Source of the DNA: Fremontodendron californicum | Lineage: Eukaryota > Streptophyta > Magnoliopsida > Malvales > Malvaceae | NCBI GenBank assembly: GCA_030761205.1 | Contig: JAULJL010000028.1 | Coordinates: 18,837,001 to 18,901,000, forward strand | Direction: 5' to 3' | Length of the DNA stretch: 64,000 nucleotides | Shown here: positions 43,053-53,125 of the stretch, piece by piece | Layout: the number at the start of each line of letters is the position of its first letter | Position numbering within the stretch: the first letter of the stretch is position 1 | Position numbers and translations under genes: made by a program | Notes under the pieces: generated by a model | Told to the model about the DNA's origin: nothing | What the model saw: the letters and a program-made list of their open reading frames with translations, nothing else | Databases searched by the model: none

Positions 43053-45080
43053 TGATGCACCCAAAAGAGTGTATCTTATTTAACCTTGCACTAAAAAGAT
43101 CAATTGTAAGTATAATGATTAGCAAGGGTCGAGTCCTCAGGGATTGGGTTTTAATCTATGAGTTATTAGTTTATAACTTACGTTGAAAGAAAACAATAAA
43201 AGAAAAGGGGTTTTTGAAGCCAGATTTAAACTAAAGTAAATAATAAGAATAAGATGCAAGGCGGTATAACCAGCCAATAAAAATATATATACTAAATTAG
43301 GCGGTATAACCAGCCAATAAAAATAAAACAAAGTTAATATACAAATTAGGCGGTATAACCAGCCAATAAAAATAAATATACTTTTAAAAATGAGCAAACT
43401 AGAAAAGTAAGAAAACAAGTAAGTAAGAAGAATCAAATATGAAAAATATGGTTAAGGTTTCATTCTCCACCACTAGACATCATTAAGAATCAATTTCAGA
43501 TCTATCAATATCAACCAACTATCAAAGTTAACAACCGTAGATAACAACAAGCTCTGTTATCCCAATCTTTCCTTAGTTTGTCGTTAAATAGAACAAGCTC
43601 TCTATTTAATCTCTAACCATCAAACAACCTAGAATAAGCTCTCTAGATTCAATTTAATGGCAGCTTTATGATGAGAAAGATAGGTTGATCTAAGCAACAA
43701 ACACATAAGCTCGGATTGTTCAACTTAGGTTATGTTCCACTTTGCAATTATTGAAAACTTGACCATAATCATTAATCACAAATTGCCACTTATGAATAGG
43801 AAATCAAGACAATTACACGGATCAAGACTCCTAAACTAGCAATAGATAATTATCAAGATCTATCTAGTTGTACACCTAAACAAATCAAGACAACATCATG
43901 AACAATTCTTGTAGAAGAACATAAGCAACTTTGATAGAAAATTACTGATAGATAGAATCTGAAAATCAATCACAAAACATGTCTAGGGCTTTGAAATCAC
44001 CCTTAACCAAATAGAAGTTTAGCCTAGCATAGGCATTATAAACATAAAATTAAATAGAATCTAAGAAGAAAATAAAAGAAAGAAAGAAGAAGAAGAAGAA
44101 TATTAATTATCCAACCTCTTGCCCTTTCTAAAGAAAAAGAAAACTAGAGAAAAGAAAGAAGAAGAAAACTTAGAGAATTTTATTACAATGGCTAAATATC
44201 CTACCAATGTACAATATGATCCTCTACAATCATCCAAGGCCCTCTATTTATACACATTTTGGAGGGCTAAATGACAAGAGACAAGCTTTACAAATTTCAA
44301 AGGTAGGTATAATAGGTGGGTGAATTTTTCTAACAATTTTCGTCATATTGTATGACAATTTTGATCAGCCAACTTGATGGTCGATTTCATCAATGTTGGA
44401 GGCCTGATCTGATCACATGGTCTTCTAGAAAAAGGTTCCTGTATCAGTTACGGATCCATAGCCGTTGGAATCAGCTCATTTGCTGATGTGGATAAGCAGA
44501 TATGGGCAAAATACGAAAACAGGTCAGCACATACGTCATTGCACATCAGCCAACTTGATGGTCAATTTCGTCAATATTAGAGGCCTGATCTGATCATATG
44601 GTCTTCTATATAAAGGTTCCCGTATCCGTTACAGATCCATAGCCATTGAAATCAGCTCATTTTCTGATGTGGATAAGCAGATATGGGCAAAATACGAAAA
44701 CAGGTCAGCACAGACGTCATTGCACATCAGCCAACTTGATGGTCGATTTCTCTAGGGAAAACGACTCCGTTTCAAGAAGTGTAAAACATGAAAAAGATAG
44801 ATATGCCTCTTAGCTTTGCACGGCTACAAATTTCAGCCTTATTGCTTCAGTGAAACTCCAGATATAGCTGATATGGCAAAAGGTGTCGGAACTGGAACTG
44901 AACTGGATTTGCCCTTAATTCTAGTAATCTGAAATCACTCAAAGAAACTTGTGAAAAACACCAAATTACATAAAAATATAAAAGATCATAAGTACAATTA
45001 GACTAAACAATAATAACTCGTATTTGACACAAAACAATAATAAAACAGAACTAAAAACTATATAATTATACGAGTTATCA
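43053..45080 (-). repeat. 3' LTR of E7 (2,028 bp)
   Basis: Plus-strand TGATGCACCC to ACGAGTTATCA. TATAAATA at 44252-44245 (minus), two 181-bp periods and three ~40-bp units. Confidence 0.93.
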
Positions 45081-45117
45081 CACCCCCACACTTAGATTGT
45101 TGCTAGTCCCTAGCTAC
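45081..45117 (-). promoter_or_regulatory. Polypurine tract and stem-loop of E7
   Basis: Minus-strand AAGTGTGGGGGTG (45093-45081), preceded by the usual stem with one mismatch (GTAGCTAG/CTAGCAAC, 45117-45099). Confidence 0.83.
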
Positions 45118-46977
45118 GACTCAATAAAAATAAAATAAGAAAATCTAATCTAATCCTTTTTACTTGGAAATCACGGTGGCACTTAGCATGTGACACAAGC
45201 CTTTAAACCCCTAGGTGTCCCTAGTGGACGAGTTTAGTCTCGTGAGGGTTTACTAGAACGATACCCACAAACATTGAAAAACTAAAATATAAAAAAAACT
45301 ACATATACTAAAAATATTTACTCCTAATCCTTTCAATACAAATTAGAGACAATCTTTGAACAAGTCTTATAAACTAATCAATAGCTTAAAGAATTTCACA
45401 AAAAATCAAGCTTGAATGTAAATTGTTTGAGTTAAGCCAATATTAACATAACATATCTCAATCAAAATAGTGCATGTTCAAATTTAATCTCAACTTCTCA
45501 CATGGGATACCCTCATGATTTTCACTCTTTAATCATACAACTTCATGAATCGAGAGGTCTTTAATCAAGGTTGTAATGGGGCCAAGGGGTTTGTAATGTG
45601 GTTGAAGAACAAAAGAATAAAGATATCACAAAGGTTCCAAAGAGTTCATAAAGTTTAGAGTCATAAAAAGATCATACAAAGAAACTTCTCAAAACTTTTT
45701 ACAAGTACATAGTCACCTAGGCCGGATATTCATGTTGGGCCTTTTCTTCATTCTAAACAACTTTGTAACATCCTTTTCCTTTTCCACAAATTCAAGAGAT
45801 GATTCATATTTTTTTTTTACATAGGAATATATTTGCCAGTATTCCATTTCTTTTTCTCTTGACTTTTCTTTTCTTTCCCCCCCCACACTTATTTCTTGTT
45901 TCTACCCCAAATTTTCAATAGATCTTCCTTGTCTTTGCAACTTGTCTCAAAACATGCTAATTCATCTTTGGAACAAAGGTAAAGATATAAGTATATTTAG
46001 GTTAGGGACAAGTTATGGTTACCAAAGAGATAGCTTATTCAATGTAGGCTCAAATTGGTTCACTAAGGGTGTGTTCTCTTGGAACATCAATAAGGGATGG
46101 TTGTTTGGTCCTGGCTAAAAATCCTAATGCCTCTATCATATTCATGTTGTCACATGCATCAATATAGTCTCAAATGGTTTAAAGCAAGTTCTAGAGAATC
46201 ATGTAATCATAAGAGCACTCAAGAAAGAAATTAGATTGATATGTATAATGCATCAATCATATAGGCTCAAAAACTCACAAGGATGATTATACAAGTCAGA
46301 TTAAGTCTAAACATGCTTCGTTCTCAATCAACATATCATATTAACATTGGATCATAAAAAAAAAATGATATCAAGCTCAATTCTCATGAAAATCTTCTCA
46401 CTAATAACTCTGTTTTAGATTTATGCAATTCATATCTCATCATTGTATTAAAAAGGAACTAAAACACACTAAAAATAATAATAAAGACTCATAAAAAAAA
46501 TAGTAGACAAAAATAAAAGAAATCCTAAATCATTCCCCCCACACTTAATTCTTACATTGTCCTCAATGTAAGTCTATTAACCCAAATGAAAGAATCATGT
46601 GTAAGAGAAAAGAACTAATAACATAAGAATAGGAACAGCTAAGACTCAAAACAAAACAAACTCATGCAACCTAAATAATCTTAAAATACTAAACAAAAAT
46701 TAACAAGTAAACATAAAAAGATTAAAATCAAACTGACAAGGTATGTCTCAAGTCTCCCTTACTCAGACCTTGTTCAGAATGAATACTTCTAAATGGCTTA
46801 AAACACAACAAATTTTTTTTTTTTTTTAAATTAGCAAAATATGTCCCTTACCCCCTACTAAAATATGACATTGTCCCCAATGTCAAATTTTAAAGGTAGA
46901 ATTTAGGAGATATTACCTGCAGAGGTTGCTAACCACTTATTATAACTGAGACACAACAAGCAAAATGTTAGATAATG
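45118..46977 (-). other. Non-coding 3' tail of E7
   Basis: Contains, on the minus strand from LOG outward, stem GACATTGGGGACAATGTC with TAGTAGGGGG, the downstream cargo-flanking repeat (about 46525-46680) with TTACATTGAGGACAATGTAA and AAGTGTGGGGGG, and an AAGTGTGGGGG near 45880-45890. Compared with its relatives, ~80 bp (near 45535) is deleted. No supportable gene. Confidence 0.78.
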
Positions 46978-47625
46978 TCACAAAGACAAAGTGCAATCCA
47001 CTCCTTGCTCATCCATATCTCTTTTTCTTTTTCCGAGCGTTTGCGAAACAACCGTAGCAGATAAACACTCATAAGCTTGGAGCTTTTTGAGTAAATCTTC
47101 AATGGTTGTAGCAGAAATTATGGTTCTCCTTGCCTCTGAAAACATGAATCCATTATCCACAGCATTATCTAAATATGAAAGCAAATTACTAAAATAACCA
47201 TTAATATTAAGCAAACCAATGGGTTTCTTATTTGTGACCAAAGATGACCAAGAAGCCACGCAAGCTATTTCTTCCAATGTACCCAGACCTCCTGGTAAAG
47301 CAATGAATGCATCGGCAGAATGGTACATGATTGTTATCCGTTCAGGGACACTCCAGACTTGTATTTCCTTACCCACGGTAGGTCCACAAAAACTTGTGAA
47401 TAGTTTTGGCACGATTCCTAGAACTGGACTTCCTCCGGCGTGTGCTGCTGTAGCGACTGCTCCCATTAAACCCGTACTACCGCCTCCATAAATCAAGTGG
47501 ATCTTTTGTTGGGCAAGTATTACTCCAACTCTTATGGCTTCATCAGCGAATATGTTATTTTTCCCTGGATAAGCACCTCCAAAGACACAAATTTTTTTAA
47601 TGCGCTGGGACGAAGTACTTTCCAT
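46978..47625 (-). CDS. LOG-type protein (E7 cargo, 215 aa)
   Basis: Intact 215-codon frame with ICVFGGAYPGK, IYGGGSTGLMG, VPERITIM, PGGLGTLEE and the KRKRD tail; it differs from the E3 copy at only a few residues. In this copy only eight A separate GCACTCG from the ATG. Located 359 bp downstream of the CRP stop, same strand, between integrase and the 3' LTR. Family members release active cytokinin from its riboside monophosphate; activity here is inferred. The unbroken frame in all four element copies argues for function until recently. Confidence 0.85.
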   Translation of the reverse strand: MESTSSQRIKKICVFGGAYPGKNNIFADEAIRVGVILAQQKIHLIYGGGSTGLMGAVATAAHAGGSPVLGIVPKLFTSFCGPTVGKEIQVWSVPERITIMYHSADAFIALPGGLGTLEEIACVASWSSLVTNKKPIGLLNINGYFSNLLSYLDNAVDNGFMFSEARRTIISATTIEDLLKKLQAYECLSATVVSQTLGKRKRDMDEQGVDCTLSL

Positions 47626-47984
47626 TTTTTTTTCGAGTGCCTGAAAGAGAATGAGTACATGGTATAATATATAGAGGACTGAGTAGTGAATCAGACAAGA
47701 GTAATAATGTCGCCGAAAGTGTATCTGACCTGTCAGAAGAAAATGTTAACCTAACAAAAGATTTTTGCGTGATTTCAGGAAGAAAATCAAAAAGAGAAGA
47801 AAAAATCAACCGTAAAAGACAAATAAAAAAAACGAGAATAATTACACAAATCGAACAACACGTAAATTAAACCAAAATAAAGTTATTGCAAATCAAACCA
47901 AAAGTTGAGAAGTCGTTTATTGTAGTTGTGATTGTGGCTCACATCTTCCTCTGGTTTTACGTCCAGAAACGGCTTAAACGCCTT

Positions 47985-48521
47985 CTATGAGTCGAGGATA
48001 TGCTTCCCATCCAGTTTTCTTACAAGCTGGCAAACAGGGTCTTTTAACATCAGATTCCCAAGATGTTGCCATTCCCTTTGGAATTGCGGCCATAAATCAA
48101 GAATTTCTCTTTGTACGTCTCCACTAGGATGCGTCTCAAGAGAAAGTTGGATATTACCCAAATTCTCCTTACTCAGTCCATCCTTAATGAATTCAATTTT
48201 ATCATCTCGATTAGAGGACGGAATCCCAATAGAACGACATTTACCGTTACACGTCCATCGTGCACATTTGTGGCAATTTGAACTCATGCGCTTTGCTCGT
48301 CGCTTCTTTGCAAAAGTGCTTCTACCTGTACCTGGTAAATGCAAAATAGGAAGATATTCATCTTCACGTACCTTGGCTTCAATTATCCAACGTATGTCGT
48401 CAGGAATCCCTTTGTGCATAAGCATTCTTAATCTTTCAAATCGAACTTGGTAAAGCTTCAGTAAAATATTTCGAGGAAAAGGAGGAAATCGTTTCTGCAA
48501 TCTTGTGAGAATATCATCCAG
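47985..48521 (-). pseudogene. CRP of E7, start codon changed to CTG
   Basis: Colinear with the intact 178-codon CRP of E4, no internal stop, with the basic block KKRRAKRM and Cys 83, 86, 91, 95. The codon equivalent to the start is CTG (48521-48519) instead of ATG; upstream in-frame codons offer only TTG. It may be dead, may use CTG, or may be fused by splicing (a pyrimidine run and CAG precede it). Otherwise the family assignment follows the E4 copy. Confidence 0.65.
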
Positions 48522-48857
48522 CCTGAAAAAAAATGAAAAAAAAATGAAAGAGAAATTGGAAGAGAAATTTATATACAATATCAGTTTTGTGGGTAGCTGA
48601 TGGAACCGATTTAAATAATCACGGAGTACCGTTATCCGCCATTTAACCGGGGTTAAAAAAATAAATTAAAAATTATATTTACATCTTGTAAGAGAAAAGA
48701 ACTATTAAACAAAAGAAAAGAAAAACAATAAAAGATAGAATGATGGAGAGTAAGGAATATGCAAATCTGATATAATAGATGCTCTCCATCCTTTTGGGTT
48801 GCCTCCCAAGAAGCGCTTAGTTTATTGTCCTCAGCCTAACTTAGACCCATGCCATTA
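48522..48857 (-). other. Spacer between pol and CRP in E7
   Basis: The pol-proximal 150 bp match the E2 sequence after pol. The CRP-proximal part holds the near-palindrome (AACCCCGGTT core), stem ACGGTACTCCGT and TATATAAA. The upstream cargo-flanking repeat has been deleted at about 48688 (joint ACATCT|TGTAAGAG). Confidence 0.72.
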
Positions 48858-51800
48858 TTATTCAACATACTTTGGCTCAAAAAGTGGAAACTCCTCCACA
48901 TCTTGTATTGGAAAGTTCTCATAGTAAGGCTTCAATCTATGACCATTCACTTTGAATGCCTTATCTGTTTTTGGGCTTTGGATTTCAACTGCACCATGAG
49001 TAAATACATTAGTAATAACAAAAGGTCCAACCCAACGAGAACGTAACTTACCTGGATATAACTTAAGGCGTGAATGGAAGAGAAGAACTTTTTGTCCAAC
49101 AACAAATTCCTTTCTTGATATCATCTTGTCATGGAATGCCTTAGTCTTTTCCTTGTAAATCCTAGAATTCTGATAGGCATCATTCCTTATCTCCTCTAAT
49201 TCTTGTAGGTCAAGTTTTCTTTTCTTTCCTGTCTCATCCATCTCCATGTTGCATTGTTTGATAGCCCAATATGATTTATGTTCCAATTCAACCGGAAGAT
49301 GACAAGGCTTACCATAAACAAGTCGATAAGGAGACATACCAATGGGTGTCTTATATGCTGTCCTATAAGCCCAAAGTGCATCATCAAGTCGTGAACTCCA
49401 ATCCTTCCTATTTGGATTAACTGTCTTTTCAAGGATGGACTTAAGTTCTCGGTTTGACACTTCAGCTTGCCCACTAGTTTGAGGATGATATGAGGTGGAG
49501 ACCTTGTGTGTGATGTTATACTTCCTCAAAAGTGCTTCCATAGTCCTATTGCAAAAGTGAGTACCTCTATCGCTGATTATGGCCTTTGGCGTTCCAAACC
49601 TAGCAAAGATGTTAGTCTTGACAAAATCTGAAACAACTTTAGAGTCATTAGTCCTAGTGGATTTTGCTTCCACCCACTTTGAAACATAATCAACGGCAAG
49701 TAAAATATAAAGATTACCAAAAGAAGGAGGAAAAGGTCCCATGAAATCCATGCCCCATACATCAAAAATTTCAACAATAAGTATTGGAGTTTGAGGCATT
49801 TGATTTCTAGCACCTAAGTTACCTGTTCTTTGGCAACGATCACATGACTTGCAAAAGAGGTATGCATCTTTGAATATGGTAGGCCAATAAAATCCAGAAT
49901 CAAGAACTTTCATGGCTGTTCTTTTGGATCCAAAGTGTCCTCCACATGCATAAGAGTGACAAAAGGTGAGAATAGATTGAAATTCAGTTTCGAGTACACA
50001 CCTTCTTATAATCTGATCGGAGCAATGCTTCCAAAGGTAAGGATCATCCCATATGTAGTATTTGGCATCACTCTTGATCTTATTTCTTTGAGCTTGTGTC
50101 AACTCTTGTGGCAACTTCTTGGTAACTAAGTAATTAACAATATCAGCATACCAAGGAGTTGTTGTACTTATAAAAAGAAGTTGCTCATCCGGAAAGTTCT
50201 CATTCAAGGGTAGTGCATCCTCTTCATGAACTAAACGGCTAAGATGGTCCGCAACCAAGTTGTCACTACCTCTCTTATCTTTTATCTCCAAATCAAACTC
50301 TTGTAAGAGAAGTATCCATCTGATCAACCTTGGTTTGGCCTCCTTCTTAGTGAGTAAGTACCTAAGGGCTGCATGCTCAGAAAATACAATTACTTTAGTA
50401 CCAATAAAATAAGATCGAAATTTTTCTAAAGTAAATACAACAGCCAAAAGTTCTTTTTCAGTAGTGGAATAGTTCAATTGAGCATCATTAAGAGTTCGTG
50501 AGGCATAATAAATGGCATGTGAGGCTTTGCCAACCCGTTGGCCCAAAACAGCTCCAATGGCATAGTCACTAGCATCACACATGATTTCAAAAGGTATATT
50601 CCAATCTGGTGGTTGCATGATAGGAGCTGATGTCAAGAGTCCCTTCAATGTTTCAAACGCCTCTGTGCATTTATCATCAAAGTGGAAAACCACATCTTTT
50701 TGTAGTAGCTTGCAAAGAGGTAATGTGATCTTTGAGAAGTCTTTGATAAATCTCCTATAGAAACCTGCATGTCCAAGAAAAGAACGAACCTCTCTCACAT
50801 TTGTGGGAGGTGGTAAAGAATGCATAATATCTATTTTAGATTTATCAACCTCCATCCCTCTAGAAGAAATAACATGACCCAAAACTATTCCTTGTTCTAC
50901 CATAAAGTGACATTTTTCCCAATTCAAAACAAGGTTAGTTTCCATGCATTTTTCAAGTACAAGTGTAAGGTTCTCTAGACATCTATCAAAAGAATCACCA
51001 TAGACACTAAAATCATCCATAAACACTTCTATGATGTTCTCTACATAATCTGAAAATATGCTAACCATACACCTTTGGAATGTAGCTGGTGCATTACAAA
51101 GACCAAATGGCATACGCCGGTATGCAAAAGTACCAAATGGACATGTGAATGTTGTTTTCTCTTGGTCCTCCGGAGCAATGGCTATCTGATTATAACCTGA
51201 AAACCCATCAAGAAAACAATAATGAGAATGGCCAGCTAACCTTTCAAGCATTTGATCAATAAAAGGTAAAGGAAAGTGGTCTTTGCGAGTTGTGGAATTA
51301 AGTTTACGATAATCAATACAAACTCGCCATCCTGTTTGAATCCTAGTAGGAACAAGTTCATTCTCATTATTTGTTACCACCGTTACACCTGATTTCTTTG
51401 GAACCACTTGGACTGGGCTCACCCATTTGCTATCCGAGATAGGATAGATCACTCCAACATCTAGGAGCTTCACTATCTCCTTTTTCACAACCTCCATCAT
51501 AGGAGGGTTCAATCTTCTTTCTGCTTCTCTTGTTGGTTTGGACCCCTCCTCTAACAAAATCCGGTGCATGCACATGGATGGGCTTATTCCCTTGATATCG
51601 GCAATTGTCCAACCAATTGCTGTTTTATGCTCTCTAAGCACCCGGATAAGTCGCTCTTCTTGCAAAGGTGTGAGCTCTTTGGCAATGATGACAGGTAGTG
51701 TGTCCTTTTCCCCTAAGAACAAATATTTCAAGTGGTTCGGTAGTGGTTTCAACTCTAAAGTTGGTGCCTGCAAAATGGAAGGTAGAAGTTTCTCATTAGA

Positions 51801-53081
51801 TAAAGGCAAATCAATAAATGAAACATCAAACCTTGCATCTTTAGGTTGCAGCGAGTGTAAAGATTCTAGTGCCCCTTCCACCTGGTCACTCAAGGCTAGT
51901 TTAGCATTCCCCATTCCGAGATGGTTGCTAAGGACTATTTCTACACTATCTTCACCATCTAGCTCATAAGCTTGCTGCACTAGTGAGTCAATTATATCAA
52001 TATTAAAAACAGAATGCACATCACTAGGATATCTCATGGCCTCAAAAATGTTAAAGCGAATTATTTCACCATCAAATTCCATAGTTAAAGTGCCATCATG
52101 TACATCTATTTTAGTTCTTGCTGTTTTCAAGAATGGTCTCCCTAATAGAATAGGTGTGGGATTAGAAGACATCTCATATTCCATCTCAATAACATAAAAG
52201 TCAGCGGGAAAAACCAATTCATTAACCTGTACAAGAACGTCTTCTACAACTCCTCTTGGATAAGTGTTAGAACGGTCAACAAGTTGTATTATAACACCGG
52301 TTTCCTCTAATAGTCCTAGATTCAATGAAGCATAAATTGAATATGGCATGACATTAATAGATGCCCCTAGATCTAGCATAGCACGCTCAAACCTGGTGTT
52401 GCCTATCTTACAAGGAATGGTAAACATACATGGATCCTTGCATTTAGGCGGGAGTTTCTTTTGAAGAACAACTGACACATTCTCCCCCACACTTACCTTT
52501 CCATTCCATTTCAACTTCCGTTTAGATGTGCACAACTCTTTTAGGAACTTGGCATATCTTGGCACTTGCTTGATAGCATCTAGTAAAGGAATGTTCACCT
52601 CTACTTTCCGGAAGGTTTCCAAAATTTCCTTCTCTTGCTCCTCCTTCTTGGACTTTGCTAACCTGCTAGGAAAAAGTGGAGGAGTTATATAAGAAGGAAA
52701 TGATGGTTTAGGAATTACCTTTTTTAGTGGCTCGTTGGGATGTGAAGAGGATGCCATGGTATTGTTCTCCCCTTGAGCACTATCATTTTGTGGTGCCTCT
52801 AGCTGTTTCCCACTTCTTAAAGTTATAGCATTGGCATTCTCTCTTGGATTCACTATGGTTTGGGAAGGTAATTTCCCAGAATCCCTTGCTTGCATTTGAC
52901 TCAGGGTTGTTGCCAATTGCCCCATCTGAGCCTCTAAGTTTTGGATACTTACCTTTGTCTCCCTTGATTCTTGTTGAAGTTGAATTGTATTAGTAGTAAT
53001 GGTTTTGACAAGATCTTCAAGAGTCTCACCTGAACTTTTTTGTTGTGGCACTTGTTGTCGGGTTTGATATGGTTGTTGCAC
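48858..53081 (-). CDS. pol: Athila-type Pol: protease, RT, RNase H, integrase (1,407 aa)
   Basis: Domains in order: C-terminal Gag/linker (1-220); aspartic protease with DLGA at 237-240 and LLGRPFL; reverse transcriptase about 525-720 with FMDD at 687-690; RNase H about 830-950 (D836, TEKEL 875-878, VADHLS); integrase with HHCC (H1042, H1049, C1080, C1083) and D1112, D1171, E1207, then a C-terminal GPF motif. No chromodomain, consistent with Athila. No stop throughout. The third RNase H acidic residue is Glu (FSEHAAL, residue 902), where E2 has Asp, a likely defect. The apparent N-terminus lies in the second copy of a duplicated segment, so this frame is disconnected from Gag by a frame change. 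The start ATG at 53081 is probably not a natural start. Confidence 0.92.
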   Translation of the reverse strand: MQQPYQTRQQVPQQKSSGETLEDLVKTITTNTIQLQQESRETKVSIQNLEAQMGQLATTLSQMQARDSGKLPSQTIVNPRENANAITLRSGKQLEAPQNDSAQGENNTMASSSHPNEPLKKVIPKPSFPSYITPPLFPSRLAKSKKEEQEKEILETFRKVEVNIPLLDAIKQVPRYAKFLKELCTSKRKLKWNGKVSVGENVSVVLQKKLPPKCKDPCMFTIPCKIGNTRFERAMLDLGASINVMPYSIYASLNLGLLEETGVIIQLVDRSNTYPRGVVEDVLVQVNELVFPADFYVIEMEYEMSSNPTPILLGRPFLKTARTKIDVHDGTLTMEFDGEIIRFNIFEAMRYPSDVHSVFNIDIIDSLVQQAYELDGEDSVEIVLSNHLGMGNAKLALSDQVEGALESLHSLQPKDARFDVSFIDLPLSNEKLLPSILQAPTLELKPLPNHLKYLFLGEKDTLPVIIAKELTPLQEERLIRVLREHKTAIGWTIADIKGISPSMCMHRILLEEGSKPTREAERRLNPPMMEVVKKEIVKLLDVGVIYPISDSKWVSPVQVVPKKSGVTVVTNNENELVPTRIQTGWRVCIDYRKLNSTTRKDHFPLPFIDQMLERLAGHSHYCFLDGFSGYNQIAIAPEDQEKTTFTCPFGTFAYRRMPFGLCNAPATFQRCMVSIFSDYVENIIEVFMDDFSVYGDSFDRCLENLTLVLEKCMETNLVLNWEKCHFMVEQGIVLGHVISSRGMEVDKSKIDIMHSLPPPTNVREVRSFLGHAGFYRRFIKDFSKITLPLCKLLQKDVVFHFDDKCTEAFETLKGLLTSAPIMQPPDWNIPFEIMCDASDYAIGAVLGQRVGKASHAIYYASRTLNDAQLNYSTTEKELLAVVFTLEKFRSYFIGTKVIVFSEHAALRYLLTKKEAKPRLIRWILLLQEFDLEIKDKRGSDNLVADHLSRLVHEEDALPLNENFPDEQLLFISTTTPWYADIVNYLVTKKLPQELTQAQRNKIKSDAKYYIWDDPYLWKHCSDQIIRRCVLETEFQSILTFCHSYACGGHFGSKRTAMKVLDSGFYWPTIFKDAYLFCKSCDRCQRTGNLGARNQMPQTPILIVEIFDVWGMDFMGPFPPSFGNLYILLAVDYVSKWVEAKSTRTNDSKVVSDFVKTNIFARFGTPKAIISDRGTHFCNRTMEALLRKYNITHKVSTSYHPQTSGQAEVSNRELKSILEKTVNPNRKDWSSRLDDALWAYRTAYKTPIGMSPYRLVYGKPCHLPVELEHKSYWAIKQCNMEMDETGKKRKLDLQELEEIRNDAYQNSRIYKEKTKAFHDKMISRKEFVVGQKVLLFHSRLKLYPGKLRSRWVGPFVITNVFTHGAVEIQSPKTDKAFKVNGHRLKPYYENFPIQDVEEFPLFEPKYVE

Positions 53082-53125
53082 TCTTTGCTGAAAACCCGGT
53101 GGCCTATTGTCAAATGTTGGAGGAA
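51849..53125 (-). repeat. Tandem duplication in E7 gag-pro, copy A (1,277 bp)
   Basis: From CAGCGAGTGTAAAG to TTGGAGGAA on the plus strand; repeats as 53126-54393. Length is 2 modulo 3, so it shifts frame. Diverges from copy B mainly in the QNSGTSLEDLV/KSSGETLEDLV region, including 9 bp. Confidence 0.9.
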
